The position numbers and the translations under genes are program-made. From CAVYGM01 sp963768025 (GTDB lineage Bacteria > Bacteroidota > Bacteroidia > Cytophagales > Spirosomataceae), in contig CAVYGM010000002.1 in assembly GCA_963768025.1 (NCBI GenBank), positions 1-64,000 on the forward strand: a stretch of 64,000 nucleotides of DNA, in the 5' to 3' direction. The notes beneath the pieces are model-generated. The model made no database searches and was not told the DNA's origin. It was given only the letters and a program-made list of their open reading frames with translations. Of this stretch, positions 21,475-31,296 are shown one piece after another (the stretch's first letter is position 1; each line of letters starts with the position of its first letter).

Positions 21475-24400
21475 TCAGAATCCTAAATTAATACCTACGA
21501 TGATGGTTTTGGCCTGGGGTGCTGAGTAAAAATCGTTGCCCAAACCGATATTGCCGGCTACGTAGTCGGCGTTCACCTCAGGATCCCAGCCCGTGTATTT
21601 CGTAAAAGTCAGGATGTTCTGGCCCGTCACATATACTCTGATCCTGTCCGTTTTGATCCGATTGGAAATTGAAGTGGGCAGCGTATAAGAAAGCGTAGCG
21701 GTTTTCAGACGCAGGTAATCGCCTCTTTGCAGGTAACGCGATGATTCCGCCGTACCATTCGCACCAAATAGCCGGGCCTGGGGTACGTCGGTAACGTCGC
21801 CGGGCTGCTGCCAACGATTGAGCTGGTCGAGGGTCTGGTTGTCAAAGAAATCACCATTGGCCGATTGGAACTTGCCGCCCCCATTGTAGATGGAGTTGCC
21901 ATACTGCCCCTGGAACAGGAAGTTCAGTTCGAGCCCTTTGTAGGAAATGGTATTGTTCAAGCCTCCGATTAGTTTAGGATTTGGATTACCCACTACCACG
22001 CGTTGGGCCGCATTGGGATCATTGGTAGTGGTCCGGTCCCGCGAGCCATCCGGACGCTCCTCGTTCAGATAGTAAAGGGCATCGCCATTGTCAACGTCTA
22101 CACCAGCGTACTCAATGGTGAAGAAAGAACCAATGGGCTGGCCTTCCACGGCGCGGTTCACAAAGCCACCCTCGATTACCTGGCCGTCCAGATCAAGGAT
22201 TTTGTTGCGGTTCGCGGCCAGGTTCAGGCTAGTGTTCCATTTGAGGGCACCGGTCGTATTCTGGGTGTTGAGGACAAACTCGAAGCCTTTGTTTTCCAGG
22301 CCACCAATGTTGCGCAGCTGCGTACGGAAGCCCGAGGTACCTGGTACGTTCACGTTGAGTAGCAGGTCACGGGTATTTTTGATGTAATAATCAATCTCAC
22401 CAGAAATGCGCCCATCAAACAGTCCGTATTCAAGTCCTATGTCAGATTGGGCAGTCTGTTCCCAGCGCAGATCCGGGTTTTCGATTTGGCTGGGGCTTTG
22501 GCCCGGCACGCCGGCGTAGCCCGAGCTTCCGCTGTACAGACCGTACGACGCAAAGTTGTTGATCTCGGCATTACCCGTAATGCCGTAGCTGGCCCGGAGT
22601 TTCAGAAGGCTCAATGTAGGGATGCCCTGCATGAACGACTCTTCGCTGATCAACCAGCCGACCGACGCGGCGGGGAAAAATCCGTAGCGGTTGTTGGCAC
22701 CAAAACGAGAAGATCCGTCTACCCGACCGCTAACGGATAGCAGGTACTTATCGGCAAAACGGTAGTTGGCCCGGCCAAAATAGGACAGGAAGCTAAAATT
22801 ACTGGCCGAAGAGCTACCTCCGGTAATACGGGCAGCGGCGATAATTTTCTGATACGCATTCGAAGGGTATTCCAGGCCCGTCACCTGGTTGTAGGTAGCA
22901 TCTGATTTTTGAAAAGTCATCCCGAAGGTAGCATCCACATCATGCTTCTCGGCAAAAGTATTCCCCAGCGTAAAGAAGTTGTTGGTGGTATAGTTGGTTA
23001 CCTGGGCCCAGGAGCTGAAGCCCTGTCCGTTGGGAGCCGTGGTATTGCGGGCGGTTTCTTTACCGAAATACTGATCTTCGTTCAGGTTGTAGATATCAGT
23101 ACCCCATTCAGAGCGGAATTTGAGCCAGTTGGTAAACTTATACTCCGCAAAAATATTTCCGATGGTCCGGTACGACGTAGACTCGTTGGAGGAAAAATCA
23201 CGGTTCAACAGCGGATTATAGTAGAGGGTGTAGTTTCCGCTCAGCTGATTGGTGCGGGGATCAATGATAGGAGTGATCGGGGGAAGGGCCACGATCTGCA
23301 AAGGCGTCGAAAAAGCGTTGTCGTTGGACAAACGGCCATTGACCGTCCGGGCCAGATTTACATTTACGCCCAGGGTAAGCTTCTCGGTAGCTTTGTGATC
23401 CAGATTGACGCGGCCGCTTAGGCGTTTGAAGGAGTTCTTGATCAAAATCCCTTTCTGATCGAGGTACTGAGCCGATACGAAAAAGCGAGTCTTAGCATCG
23501 CCCCCACTGGCGCTCACGTCAAATTGCCCCATGGGCGCTTTCTGAAACGCTTCGGCCTCCCAGTCGGTGTCGGTTTCTCCATTGCGCCAGCCCGCTTCGT
23601 TGCCGGCTGCGTAGCGGGTAAAGCGGGAGTAAGTACTGCCCGTCAGATAGGTGGGGGGCAAGTCTCCCCGATCAATCCCATTCTGAACCGCCTCAGAAAA
23701 GAGCTCTACATACTGCTCCGTGTTAAGCCAGTCGCGCAGACGAGTGGGCGTACTGCTGCCCATCTGGTAGCCGACGTTAAACTTCGTTTTGCCAATTTTT
23801 CCTTTCTTGGTCGTAATTAGTACCACGCCATTGGAGGCCCGGGAACCGTAGATAGCCGCAGCCGAAGCATCTTTAAGGATGTCAATAGACTCAATATCAT
23901 TGAAGTTGATGTCCGCCAATGGGTTTTGGGGGGCCGAACTGGTCCCCTGATCCGACGTGGTAAGCGGAATTCCGTCTAGCACGTAAAGAGGCTCGTTGCT
24001 AGCCGTTACCGACGACGAACCCCGGATGCGCATCTGAATCCCCTGGCCCAGCTTCCCGTTCAAAGAGGTGACCTGTACCCCGGCAGCCCGGCCCTGCAAA
24101 GCCTGCTCAAACGTGGTGACGGGCGTGTTGGCAATTTCGGCTCCGGTTACTTTGGCAATGTTCCCGGTCAGGTTACGCTTGGACTGGGTACCGTAGCCTG
24201 TCACCACCACCTCGCTGAGGGTGCGGGTGTCAGCCGTTAGTTGAACATCAATCGTACTTCTAGTACCAACCACTACTTCCTGGGGTACTAGGCCGACGAA
24301 ACTAAAGACCAGGGTAGAGGTAGGGGAAGCATCAAGGCTATACGTCCCGGAGGCATCCGTTTGGGTGCCCCGTGATGTTCCTTTGACCTGTATACTCACA

Positions 24401-24522
24401 CCGGGAAGCGCGGAGCCATCATCGGCGGAGGTTACGGTGCCTGAAACTTTGAGATCCTGCGCCAGCACAGCTGACCAGGTAGCAAAGACACAGATGAGTA
24501 AGAGTAAACTATTTTTTCTCAT
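21475..24522 (-). CDS. SusC/RagA-type TonB-dependent transporter
   Basis: 1015 residues from the ATG at 24522, intact. That start gives a proper signal peptide (MRKNSLLLLICVFATWSAVL then AQ); the open frame continues upstream to 24714 but adds no signal-like sequence. Carboxypeptidase-D-like domain (LKVSGTVTSADDGSALPGVS), plug with QALQGRAAGVQVTSLNG and IESIDILKDASAAAIYGSRA, and a barrel with FADKYLLSVSGRVDGSSRFG, ending TIIVGINLGF. It has no frame break over 3 kb, in contrast with the paralogue ending 5 kb to the left. It heads the second SusCD operon. Confidence 0.94.
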   Translation of the reverse strand: MRKNSLLLLICVFATWSAVLAQDLKVSGTVTSADDGSALPGVSIQVKGTSRGTQTDASGTYSLDASPTSTLVFSFVGLVPQEVVVGTRSTIDVQLTADTRTLSEVVVTGYGTQSKRNLTGNIAKVTGAEIANTPVTTFEQALQGRAAGVQVTSLNGKLGQGIQMRIRGSSSVTASNEPLYVLDGIPLTTSDQGTSSAPQNPLADINFNDIESIDILKDASAAAIYGSRASNGVVLITTKKGKIGKTKFNVGYQMGSSTPTRLRDWLNTEQYVELFSEAVQNGIDRGDLPPTYLTGSTYSRFTRYAAGNEAGWRNGETDTDWEAEAFQKAPMGQFDVSASGGDAKTRFFVSAQYLDQKGILIKNSFKRLSGRVNLDHKATEKLTLGVNVNLARTVNGRLSNDNAFSTPLQIVALPPITPIIDPRTNQLSGNYTLYYNPLLNRDFSSNESTSYRTIGNIFAEYKFTNWLKFRSEWGTDIYNLNEDQYFGKETARNTTAPNGQGFSSWAQVTNYTTNNFFTLGNTFAEKHDVDATFGMTFQKSDATYNQVTGLEYPSNAYQKIIAAARITGGSSSASNFSFLSYFGRANYRFADKYLLSVSGRVDGSSRFGANNRYGFFPAASVGWLISEESFMQGIPTLSLLKLRASYGITGNAEINNFASYGLYSGSSGYAGVPGQSPSQIENPDLRWEQTAQSDIGLEYGLFDGRISGEIDYYIKNTRDLLLNVNVPGTSGFRTQLRNIGGLENKGFEFVLNTQNTTGALKWNTSLNLAANRNKILDLDGQVIEGGFVNRAVEGQPIGSFFTIEYAGVDVDNGDALYYLNEERPDGSRDRTTTNDPNAAQRVVVGNPNPKLIGGLNNTISYKGLELNFLFQGQYGNSIYNGGGKFQSANGDFFDNQTLDQLNRWQQPGDVTDVPQARLFGANGTAESSRYLQRGDYLRLKTATLSYTLPTSISNRIKTDRIRVYVTGQNILTFTKYTGWDPEVNADYVAGNIGLGNDFYSAPQAKTIIVGINLGF

Positions 24523-24857
24523 GCTAAATGGATTAGAGTGTTTTGAAAAAAGATAAAGAAAAGTTTTGACGTCAGAAAAGGCCCCATATCTAAAAGTCGG
24601 ACTCTTCTCAAATAGAATACCAATCTTTCGAAAAACATCAGAATAAAAAAATAATCTCTTGAAAATTAGAAGAATAGTAAAACTAAATATATAATTAGTC
24701 ATATCAGAAGACAACTACTTAAAGCTGTGTACCAATTGAAGAAGCTGTCCCAGCGGAGACAGGGACTAAACCGAAAGCAGGAATAGTTTGTTTGGCGAGG
24801 AAAGGAGTAGGCCTTGGAAAAGAATTTCCGCTTAAGTCTGCTACATCCAGGTAGGTT
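24523..24857. other. Intergenic leader of the SusC gene, no gene seen
   Basis: AT-rich 335 bases between the divergent SusC gene and the redoxin remnant. It must hold the SusC promoter, but I cannot point to a convincing Bacteroidota -33/-7 pair. A small imperfect dyad CTGTC/GACAG lies near 24746-24763. Nothing else is recognisable. Confidence 0.4.
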
Positions 24858-25151
24858 ATGAGTTTATTTTTAGCAGTACTTTTTCAGGCTTGTCTTATCC
24901 TGAACACTCCCCAGCGGACAGGGGATACTGCTTTGCCCGAGGGCAACACCGTATGGGTTTTTCTGGATACTGAATGCCCCAAAGGAGAGGTCCTGTACCG
25001 GGGAGCTATTGACAACTGGTACCATGCCCTTGGGAAAAACCGGCCTGCACCCACGGAGCACTATTTGAAAAATGCTCTGGATGCGGTTTTGAACAATACC
25101 CCCATTCTTACTCAACGCACCGAAGCTGTCGGTTGCCTCATGAACCGCTAG
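24858..25151 (+). pseudogene. Internally deleted redoxin-family protein remnant
   Basis: 97 codons. After a signal-like N-terminus, GNTVWVFLDTECPK matches the first strand and the start of the active-site loop of thioredoxin-fold redoxins. It then jumps directly to GEVLYRGAIDNWYHALGKNR and TEHYLKNALDAVLN, ending AVGCLMN, the conserved C-terminal part of envelope redoxins. About 80-100 residues of the central fold, including the CxxC partner and cis-Pro region, are missing with the frame preserved. It is probably a dead remnant, though a short expressed product cannot be excluded. No operon partners. Confidence 0.6.
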
Positions 25152-25169
25152 CGAACCAGCTTTGGCGCT

Positions 25170-25946
25170 CTACCAATATTTTCCCCGTCCTTTTAGCGCA
25201 AACCTGACGCCCCGCCACCCGATACGAGCGTGGTTCCAGAGGGTAGGGAGTAATCCAAAGTGCTTGCGGAGTACCTGAAAACGATCCAATAAGGACCGGC
25301 GATGCCGCCGCACGGACAGGCCCCCGACCAGGTATCGGCAAAGCACAAAGGGCAGGAACTGCGTGCGTTTGGATCGCTTCAGGCATTCTATTTCCCAATC
25401 AATATCCGCACTCAGGTTTGTATAGGTGTACATGGGGGAAAGGGAACGGCGTACCACAAGCGCCTGGTGGGAAATTTTCATGCCCAGGGCCAGGTCGCGC
25501 CAGTGGATGTTCTGGGGTAGGGTGTGGGGTGTCACCTCCGACCGCAGGCCCACGGGGGTACCGTCTTCCCGCACAAAAAGCGCGTCGCTGTAATACACGT
25601 CCGCCTGGGTCTCAAAAGCGTGCAGCAGACGTGAAAGTACCTGACCGTCGTGTACCTCATCGCCGGCATTTAAAAACCACACGTACTCACCCGCGGCCAG
25701 GCTCAGTCCTTTGTTCATGGCGTCGTACAGGCCCCGATCGGGTTCCGACATGATCTTTTGCAGTAGCGTACTGTAGCGCTCGGCCACTTGGAGGGTACCG
25801 TCTTCGGACGCTCCATCTACCAGGATATACTCAATACTATCCGCTACGCCCGGCACCAGCCGAGCTGCCTTCCCTACGCTTTGGAGAGTTCGTTCCAGGT
25901 ATTTTTCGGCATTGTACGTAACGGTTATAATGGTCAGTTGAGGCAT
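25170..25946 (-). CDS. Glycosyltransferase family 2
   Basis: 258 residues. GT-A fold start LTIITVTYNAEKYLERTLQS, nucleotide-sugar-binding region YILVDGASEDGTLQVAE, PDRGLYDAMNKGL, and the metal-binding region LNAGDEVHDG, a DxD variant. The C-terminus is basic without clear membrane helices, so the protein is likely peripheral at the inner membrane. It follows the GT4 gene with a 3-base gap on the same strand, so the two are co-transcribed. Acceptor and donor sugars are unknown. Confidence 0.88.
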   Translation of the reverse strand: MPQLTIITVTYNAEKYLERTLQSVGKAARLVPGVADSIEYILVDGASEDGTLQVAERYSTLLQKIMSEPDRGLYDAMNKGLSLAAGEYVWFLNAGDEVHDGQVLSRLLHAFETQADVYYSDALFVREDGTPVGLRSEVTPHTLPQNIHWRDLALGMKISHQALVVRRSLSPMYTYTNLSADIDWEIECLKRSKRTQFLPFVLCRYLVGGLSVRRHRRSLLDRFQVLRKHFGLLPTLWNHARIGWRGVRFALKGRGKYW

Positions 25947-25949
25947 GGC

Positions 25950-27188
25950 TCAAAGTAAAGATTGGTAAAGAGCGCTATACTGTTGCGCGACTATCTTCTC
26001 GGCATAGGTATCGAGTACTTTCTGGCGGGCGTTGGATGATACTACACCGTTCGGGTCGTGATTAAGCACCCATTGGATGCCCTCCGCCAGCGAGGTGGCT
26101 GATTTGTAATCAGCCACGTAGCCGTTGATCTGATGGTCGATCATGTCCGGAATTCCTCCGTTTCGGAAGCCCACTACCGGGGTGCCGCAGGCCATCGCTT
26201 CCATAACGGTGTTGGGTAGGTTGTCTTCGATGGACGACACTACCATTACGTCGGCGGCGGCGTAGGCTTCCACGATTTGGGTACTATCCGAAAGTTTGCC
26301 CAAGTCATGCACCGGCACATTCAGGTTTTGGTACGCGTCGGGTCTTGATTTACCAAATACCAACACTTCGGCATCCACTATCCGGCAGGCGTTCACCGCC
26401 TCCTCAAAGTACCTGTATCCCTTGCGTGGGTCCTGGGTGTTGGCACCAGCAAACAGGATAAGCTTTTTGTCGGGGGGCAATCCCATTTTTAACCGTAGCT
26501 CCTTTTTGGGCAAAGGGATGAAAAGGTGCGTATCAATCGGGTTGGGTATGATTCTGACGGGTAGTTGGGTGGTGAGAGCAGCCTGACGGGTCAGCTGACC
26601 CAGCCACACACTGGGCGACACAAATGTAACGGGTGCCCGCGCCAGCAACGCCTTTTTCTTTTCAAATAAATCAAAAGAAAGGTCATACTCCGCGGGTTTT
26701 TTGAGGTAGGGACAAAAGCGGCAATGATCCAGAAACCGCTCGCAGCCCCGGCTGTAATGGCAGCCGCCCGTAAACGCCCACATATCGTGCATGGTCCAGA
26801 CAATGGGCTTCCCGAGTGAAAAAAGCCTTTCGAGACCTTTCAGTGAGAGGTACCCGAAGTTGATCCAGTGCAAATTAATGACGTCTGCCTGCTGCACCAA
26901 CGGATGCTGCTCGATGGGTACCCCTACCGAGGCCGGTGAAAAGGCAAACCGAACGCTGGGGTCTTTCTCGTGGGGCAAAAAAGCCAGTCGTTCGGCCGAG
27001 AACCGGGCCCAGAAAAGCTTTTTTTTCCAAGGGGTGTCGGCCCAGGCCGTAACGCCCTCCGCCGGTTTGTTGAGGGTATACACCAGTAGGTGGGAGTCAA
27101 TGCCCTGACGGCGCAGGGCCTGGTTCAGCCGTGAAGCAGCCACACCCGCCCCCCCTTCCAGCTGAAATGTACAAAGATGGAGAATCAT
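25950..27188 (-). CDS. Glycosyltransferase family 4
   Basis: 412 residues, two-Rossmann GT-B fold. The N-terminal part has LEGGAGVAASRLNQAL (acceptor side) and a distinctive cysteine-rich loop around residues 135-160 (WTMHDMWAFTGGCHYSRGC, then CRFCPYLKK). The C-terminal donor site shows NPIDTHLFIP, ILFAGANTQDPRKG and the E-x7-E motif region ADVMVVSSIEDNLPNTVMEA. The cysteine loop is typical of WcaC/TuaC-like exopolysaccharide transferases. Upstream partner of the GT2 gene. Confidence 0.9.
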   Translation of the reverse strand: MILHLCTFQLEGGAGVAASRLNQALRRQGIDSHLLVYTLNKPAEGVTAWADTPWKKKLFWARFSAERLAFLPHEKDPSVRFAFSPASVGVPIEQHPLVQQADVINLHWINFGYLSLKGLERLFSLGKPIVWTMHDMWAFTGGCHYSRGCERFLDHCRFCPYLKKPAEYDLSFDLFEKKKALLARAPVTFVSPSVWLGQLTRQAALTTQLPVRIIPNPIDTHLFIPLPKKELRLKMGLPPDKKLILFAGANTQDPRKGYRYFEEAVNACRIVDAEVLVFGKSRPDAYQNLNVPVHDLGKLSDSTQIVEAYAAADVMVVSSIEDNLPNTVMEAMACGTPVVGFRNGGIPDMIDHQINGYVADYKSATSLAEGIQWVLNHDPNGVVSSNARQKVLDTYAEKIVAQQYSALYQSLL

Positions 27189-27313
27189 GCCGCAAGATAA
27201 GGAGTTAGGAACTCTTTCAAGGGTATTTGGAATGCAAAATTGTCCCTCGGCTGGATGCTAGCATTTTTCTCAAAGTAGGCATACATTTACAATGTATTTT
27301 TCAAGAGGTGCTC

Positions 27314-28223
27314 ATGTCAATCGAAAAGGAAAGCCACGCTGCCCATTCGGGCTGGTATGAAGTTCAATACGCCACGCTGGAAGCGCAAAAAGCCGCCATC
27401 GACCGACGCCTGCACGAGCGTGCCGAAAACACGATCACAAACTGGCTGCACGAACGGCAGTACGCTCTGGCCGACCCGTTTGTCGTATCCCAAAAAACCT
27501 GGTTGACCCTGGGCGATGGCTACGGCTTTGATGCCAACCATTTCTATGAGAAAAGGCTGGACGTAACGGCCACGGACATCGCGGGTACTTTCCTGCCGCA
27601 GGCAAAAGCGTACGGATTGTTGGAAAAATACTCGATTGAAAACGCCGAAAAACTCAGCTTCGGAGATTCCTCGTTCGATTACATTTTTTGCAAAGAATCC
27701 TACCATCACTTTCCCGCGCCCCTACCTGGCCGTATACGAGATGATCCGGGTGGCGCGGGAAGCGGTCATTCTGATCGAGCCCCACGACCCTATCTCTAAA
27801 ATGCCCCTGTTGCTAGCCATGCGCAACCTCATGGATCGCTGGGATACCACCCTGCTGCAGAAGTACTGGAAAAATCGCTATTCGTTTGAGGAGGTGGGGA
27901 ACTACGTATTCAAACTTTCCGAAAGGGAAATGGACAAACTCGCCAACGGGATCGGACTCCCGGCCGTAGCCTTCAAGGGCATCAACAACAACTACTACCA
28001 CCCGGCCCTAGCCAGCGAAAAAGCGGATGATGCATCACCCGTTTTCAAAAAGCTCAAACGAAAAATTGCCTTTCACGACCTCTTGGTAAAAGCCTCCCTC
28101 ATGCCTTCCCAGGTGCTGTGTGCGGTTATTTTCAAAAAAATGCCTTCCCCGAACGTGCAGCAGGCCATGAAGACGGACGGCTTTGCCTTCTACGTTTTTC
28201 CCCCGAATCCGTACTCCCGCTAA
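27314..28223 (+). CDS. SAM-dependent methyltransferase, one frame break
   Basis: Class I methyltransferase of the polysaccharide region. The SAM-binding fold is seen in WLTLGDGYGFDANHFYEK, VTATDIAGTFLPQA and SFDYIFCKESYHHFPRPYLA. An extra C in the CCC run at 27713-27715 breaks the frame after YHHFP; restored length is 302 residues. The start at 27314 (MSIEKESHAAH) is preferred over an upstream ATG at 27227 because AGAGGTG precedes it at a suitable distance. Divergent from the GT4 gene. Substrate unknown; sugar O-methylation is an inference from context. Confidence 0.8.
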
Positions 28224-28232
28224 GCTCTTCGC

Positions 28233-29042
28233 TTAGGGCCGGTAGCCAAATATGTTCAATTGCAAATCCATGGCGTCGTTGCCGCGGTAGCGGTGCGTCA
28301 CAAATGGACGCTTGCGGTGCTGATTGGTATCTATATAGTACCGAAACCCGTTTTCCTCAAACACCTTTACCACACTCGCCAGAGACTGGGGGTGATCCAG
28401 GTAGGAGTGAAACTCCACAAACAGATTGCTGACGTGCCCTAAAGCATCGCGGCAGTCTTCGAGGACCTCTATTTCGGCACCTTCAATGTCAATTTTGAGA
28501 AAATCAATCCGTTCCTCGGCCAGGAGGTAGTCGCGGAGCCGGACGGAGGGTACCCTATGCTTTTGTCCCACATCCGAATAAATAGATGAAGAATCGGCTG
28601 CTTCGCTGCCAAACAGCACTCCCTGGTCATCAACCCAAACAGCCTTGTCAACGATCTGTACGTTGTCGATGTCGTTGTTTTGCAGATTCTTGCGTAGCAG
28701 CGTAGCAATGCTAGCTTCTGCCTCAAAGGCAGTGACTCGGGCCTGCGGGTACAGTTCCTTGAAGTACAGTACGCTCATACCGATGTTGGCGCCGCAATCC
28801 AGAATCACGGGTTGGGCCTGTTCGGTTTTGAAGTAGTAAAACTCATCCGCAAATATTTCCTGGTGCTGAAATAAGAACGACATCGTATCGGGTACCGTCA
28901 AATGATACTTGCTGAATTTTACGTGGGTCTGTCGGTGGCGGGGGCTGTCGCCGTAGTGCCACAGCAGGCGCATAAATTCACGACCGCGGGCGGTACGCAG
29001 GGTATTGTAGGGTTCTTTGAGTAGCTGACGGAGCCAAAACAT
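28233..29042 (-). CDS. FkbM-family methyltransferase
   Basis: 269 residues. FkbM signature: VILDCGANIGMSVLYFKELY, ARVTAFEAEASIATLLRKNL, LRDYLLAEERIDFLKIDIEG and AEIEVLEDCRDAL. These enzymes usually O-methylate sugars or related metabolites using SAM. The 3' end is 9 bases from the convergent methyltransferase stop at 28223. Its start is 27 bases after the stop of the glycosyltransferase gene upstream on the same strand, suggesting one transcript. A second FkbM gene lies at 31.3 kb. Confidence 0.88.
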   Translation of the reverse strand: MFWLRQLLKEPYNTLRTARGREFMRLLWHYGDSPRHRQTHVKFSKYHLTVPDTMSFLFQHQEIFADEFYYFKTEQAQPVILDCGANIGMSVLYFKELYPQARVTAFEAEASIATLLRKNLQNNDIDNVQIVDKAVWVDDQGVLFGSEAADSSSIYSDVGQKHRVPSVRLRDYLLAEERIDFLKIDIEGAEIEVLEDCRDALGHVSNLFVEFHSYLDHPQSLASVVKVFEENGFRYYIDTNQHRKRPFVTHRYRGNDAMDLQLNIFGYRP

Positions 29043-29069
29043 AGATGTGGGTGTTAAAGAATTCGGAGT

Positions 29070-29966
29070 CTAAATGCCGTATTTGATAAAGTTCTTGATT
29101 GTTACTTTCCAGGGTACCTGATAATACTTCTGGAAAGCTTCCACTACCTGCGAGTCGGGTTGGAGGGCGGGGTCGAGGTGGGTGGCCCCTTCGGTAAGCT
29201 CCTGGCCGTAGGCTCCGGTTTTAAACGTAAAGTTGGTGCCGCTGCCATCCGTCCCAATGTTCTGGATTTTGGAGCGGACCGGGTACAGTCCGTAAGCATT
29301 GTGCTGCGCCTGCGCCAATGTCCAGCGAATGGCCCAGGAGTCTATGACACCACGTTGCTGCTTGACGAGCATAGGCCACAGGTCGTTGCCTCCCTGGTTC
29401 AGATTTTCTTGTTGCTGCGCGTCCTTTTTCAGGAATTCAAAATTCTGAACCTGCCAGTCGGCCTTCTGCCAGCAATCCTTCCAGGTACCCCAGCCCCACG
29501 AGCTGGCCCGCGGGGCCAGGTACACATCCTCCCGATAGTGCGCGGGCATAGCGAAGGGGGGCGTATAGCCCGTCACCGAAAAAATATCCTGTCGGGCTTC
29601 GTAGGTGTCCAAAGCGGAATTCATGTAGTCTAGAAAATCCGGCGTACTCAGCATATCGTCTTCCAGTACAATCACCCGGCGGCTGGTTTGTAGTACTTGG
29701 CTAACCCCCTCGATCACCGAGCGGGCCAGTCCTTTATTAACCGCACTGGCCTCAATCCGGATGGACCCGAACCCACTCAGCTTGCTCAATAGGGACCTCA
29801 CTTCGGCAACCAGTCCCTGATCCTGTTCTCTTTTTGGCCCATCCGAAAACACAACCAAAGAGCTCTGGGCAGCAAGCGGATTCTGTTGCAATGCTTCCAG
29901 GGTCCGCTGCAGGTGCCAGGGACGATTATAACAGAACACGATGATCGGGGCAAGGTTAGAAGGCAT
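29070..29966 (-). CDS. Glycosyltransferase, GNT-I/HlpA-like GT-A fold
   Basis: 298 residues. N-terminus APIIVFCYNRPWHLQRTLEA, then LVVFSDGPKREQDQG and the metal-binding VIVLEDDMLSTPDFLDYM (E-D-D motif). The following segment, DIFSVTGYTPPF and PRASSWGWGTWKDCW, is characteristic of the sugar transferases annotated as HlpA-like or GNT-I-like in polysaccharide clusters. It is co-directional with the FkbM gene downstream. The specific linkage cannot be inferred. Confidence 0.85.
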   Translation of the reverse strand: MPSNLAPIIVFCYNRPWHLQRTLEALQQNPLAAQSSLVVFSDGPKREQDQGLVAEVRSLLSKLSGFGSIRIEASAVNKGLARSVIEGVSQVLQTSRRVIVLEDDMLSTPDFLDYMNSALDTYEARQDIFSVTGYTPPFAMPAHYREDVYLAPRASSWGWGTWKDCWQKADWQVQNFEFLKKDAQQQENLNQGGNDLWPMLVKQQRGVIDSWAIRWTLAQAQHNAYGLYPVRSKIQNIGTDGSGTNFTFKTGAYGQELTEGATHLDPALQPDSQVVEAFQKYYQVPWKVTIKNFIKYGI

Positions 29967-30122
29967 TCTTTGCGCGGGTTGATACAGGCCTGGTTTTGGG
30001 CAAAGATACTAGATAAACCAGCAACTAGGGGATACCGGCGCTTTTGGGTATAGGCAGGGGCGTGGGTTTTTGGAATGGATTTGGTCAGGTTTCACTACTT
30101 TTGCAAAAAACCTGTTGCTCTC

Positions 30123-31218
30123 TTGAAAATTCTCAGTATTGTGGGTGCCCGGCCCAACTTTCATGAAAATAGGGCCCTTGCATCGGGCGTTTCTTGGTCT
30201 GTCCACCTGCCAATCCAAAATAGTCCATACCGGTCAGCACTACGACAGCCGGATGTCCGATGTGTTTTTTAACCAGCTCGAACTTCCCACTCCGGACTAT
30301 TACTTAGGCATTGGTGGCGGCTCCCATACCCAGCAAACAGCCCGGATCATGCTCGCCTTTGAGCCAATTCTGCAAGCCGAGCAGCCCGACGCCGTGCTGG
30401 TGGTAGGCGACGTAACCTCCACGCTGGCCTGCGCGCTGGTGGCGGTCAAAGAACATATTCCCGTGATTCACGTGGAGGCAGGCCTGCGTAGCGGCGACCA
30501 CTTAATGCCTGAGGAAATCAACCGTATTTTGACGGACCGGATCTCAGATTACCTGTTCGTGACCGAGCAGGCGGGACTTGACAACCTGGCTGCCGAAAAT
30601 GTGCCCAACGAGAAGGTGTTTTTTGTCGGAAATGTCATGATTGATTCCCTGGTGCATTACGAGCAAAAAGCACGGCAACTGAGTTTGGTGGTTGATCTGG
30701 GTTTACAGGCTGGCTCGTACGTACTCATGACCATGCACCGCCCCGCCAATGTGGATCATGAAGCAGGGCTGAGAAGTATAGTGGAGATCGTGAAAAATAC
30801 CACGAAGCTACAAGTGGTGCTTTTTCCCCTGCACCCCCGCACGCGGACGAACATGGAGAAGTATGGCCTTTTGGCCGAACTGGAAGCCGTGCCGAACCTG
30901 CACCTGATGGAGCCGCAGGGCTACCTGGAATTTCTGCATCTGATGCAGCACGCCAGCCTGATTATTACCGATTCGGGAGGGATTCAGGAAGAAACTACCT
31001 ACCTGCAAATCCCCTGCCTTACCTTTCGGGACAGCACGGAGCGGCCCGTAACGGTGGAGCTGGGTACCAACTACCTTTTGCAGGACCTCAACCCGCTTAC
31101 GGTGCAACGCTATGTGGAGGATATTTTGGGCGGGAGAAGGAAAAAAGGGATAGTACCTCCCCTGTGGGACGGCAGAGCGGCCGAACGAATCGCCGGAATT
31201 CTCGCTGGTAAGTTGTAA
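30123..31218 (+). CDS. wecB: UDP-N-acetylglucosamine 2-epimerase (non-hydrolysing), one frame break
   Basis: Interconverts UDP-GlcNAc and UDP-ManNAc for surface polysaccharide. Motifs: ILSIVGARPNFMKIGPLHRA, IVHTGQHYD, VVGDVTSTLACALVA, IPVIHVEAGLRSGD, MPEEINRILTDRISDYLFV, MTMHRPANVD, FPLHPRTRTNM, ITDSGGIQEETTYL and the Arg/Glu pair in RDSTERPVTVELGTN. An extra base near 30160 (ACTTTCATG for ACTTTATG) breaks the frame 13 codons in. With a TTG start at 30123 (LKILSIVGARPNF) the corrected product is 364 residues, the normal WecB length. Frame breaks stop here; none were found to the right. Confidence 0.93.
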
Positions 31219-31296
31219 TTTGGATCTTTACCGATCAGATCGAATTTTATTCCCGCTGTTTTCAGCTAGGAACCCAACGAATTTTTTAAATCAGAA

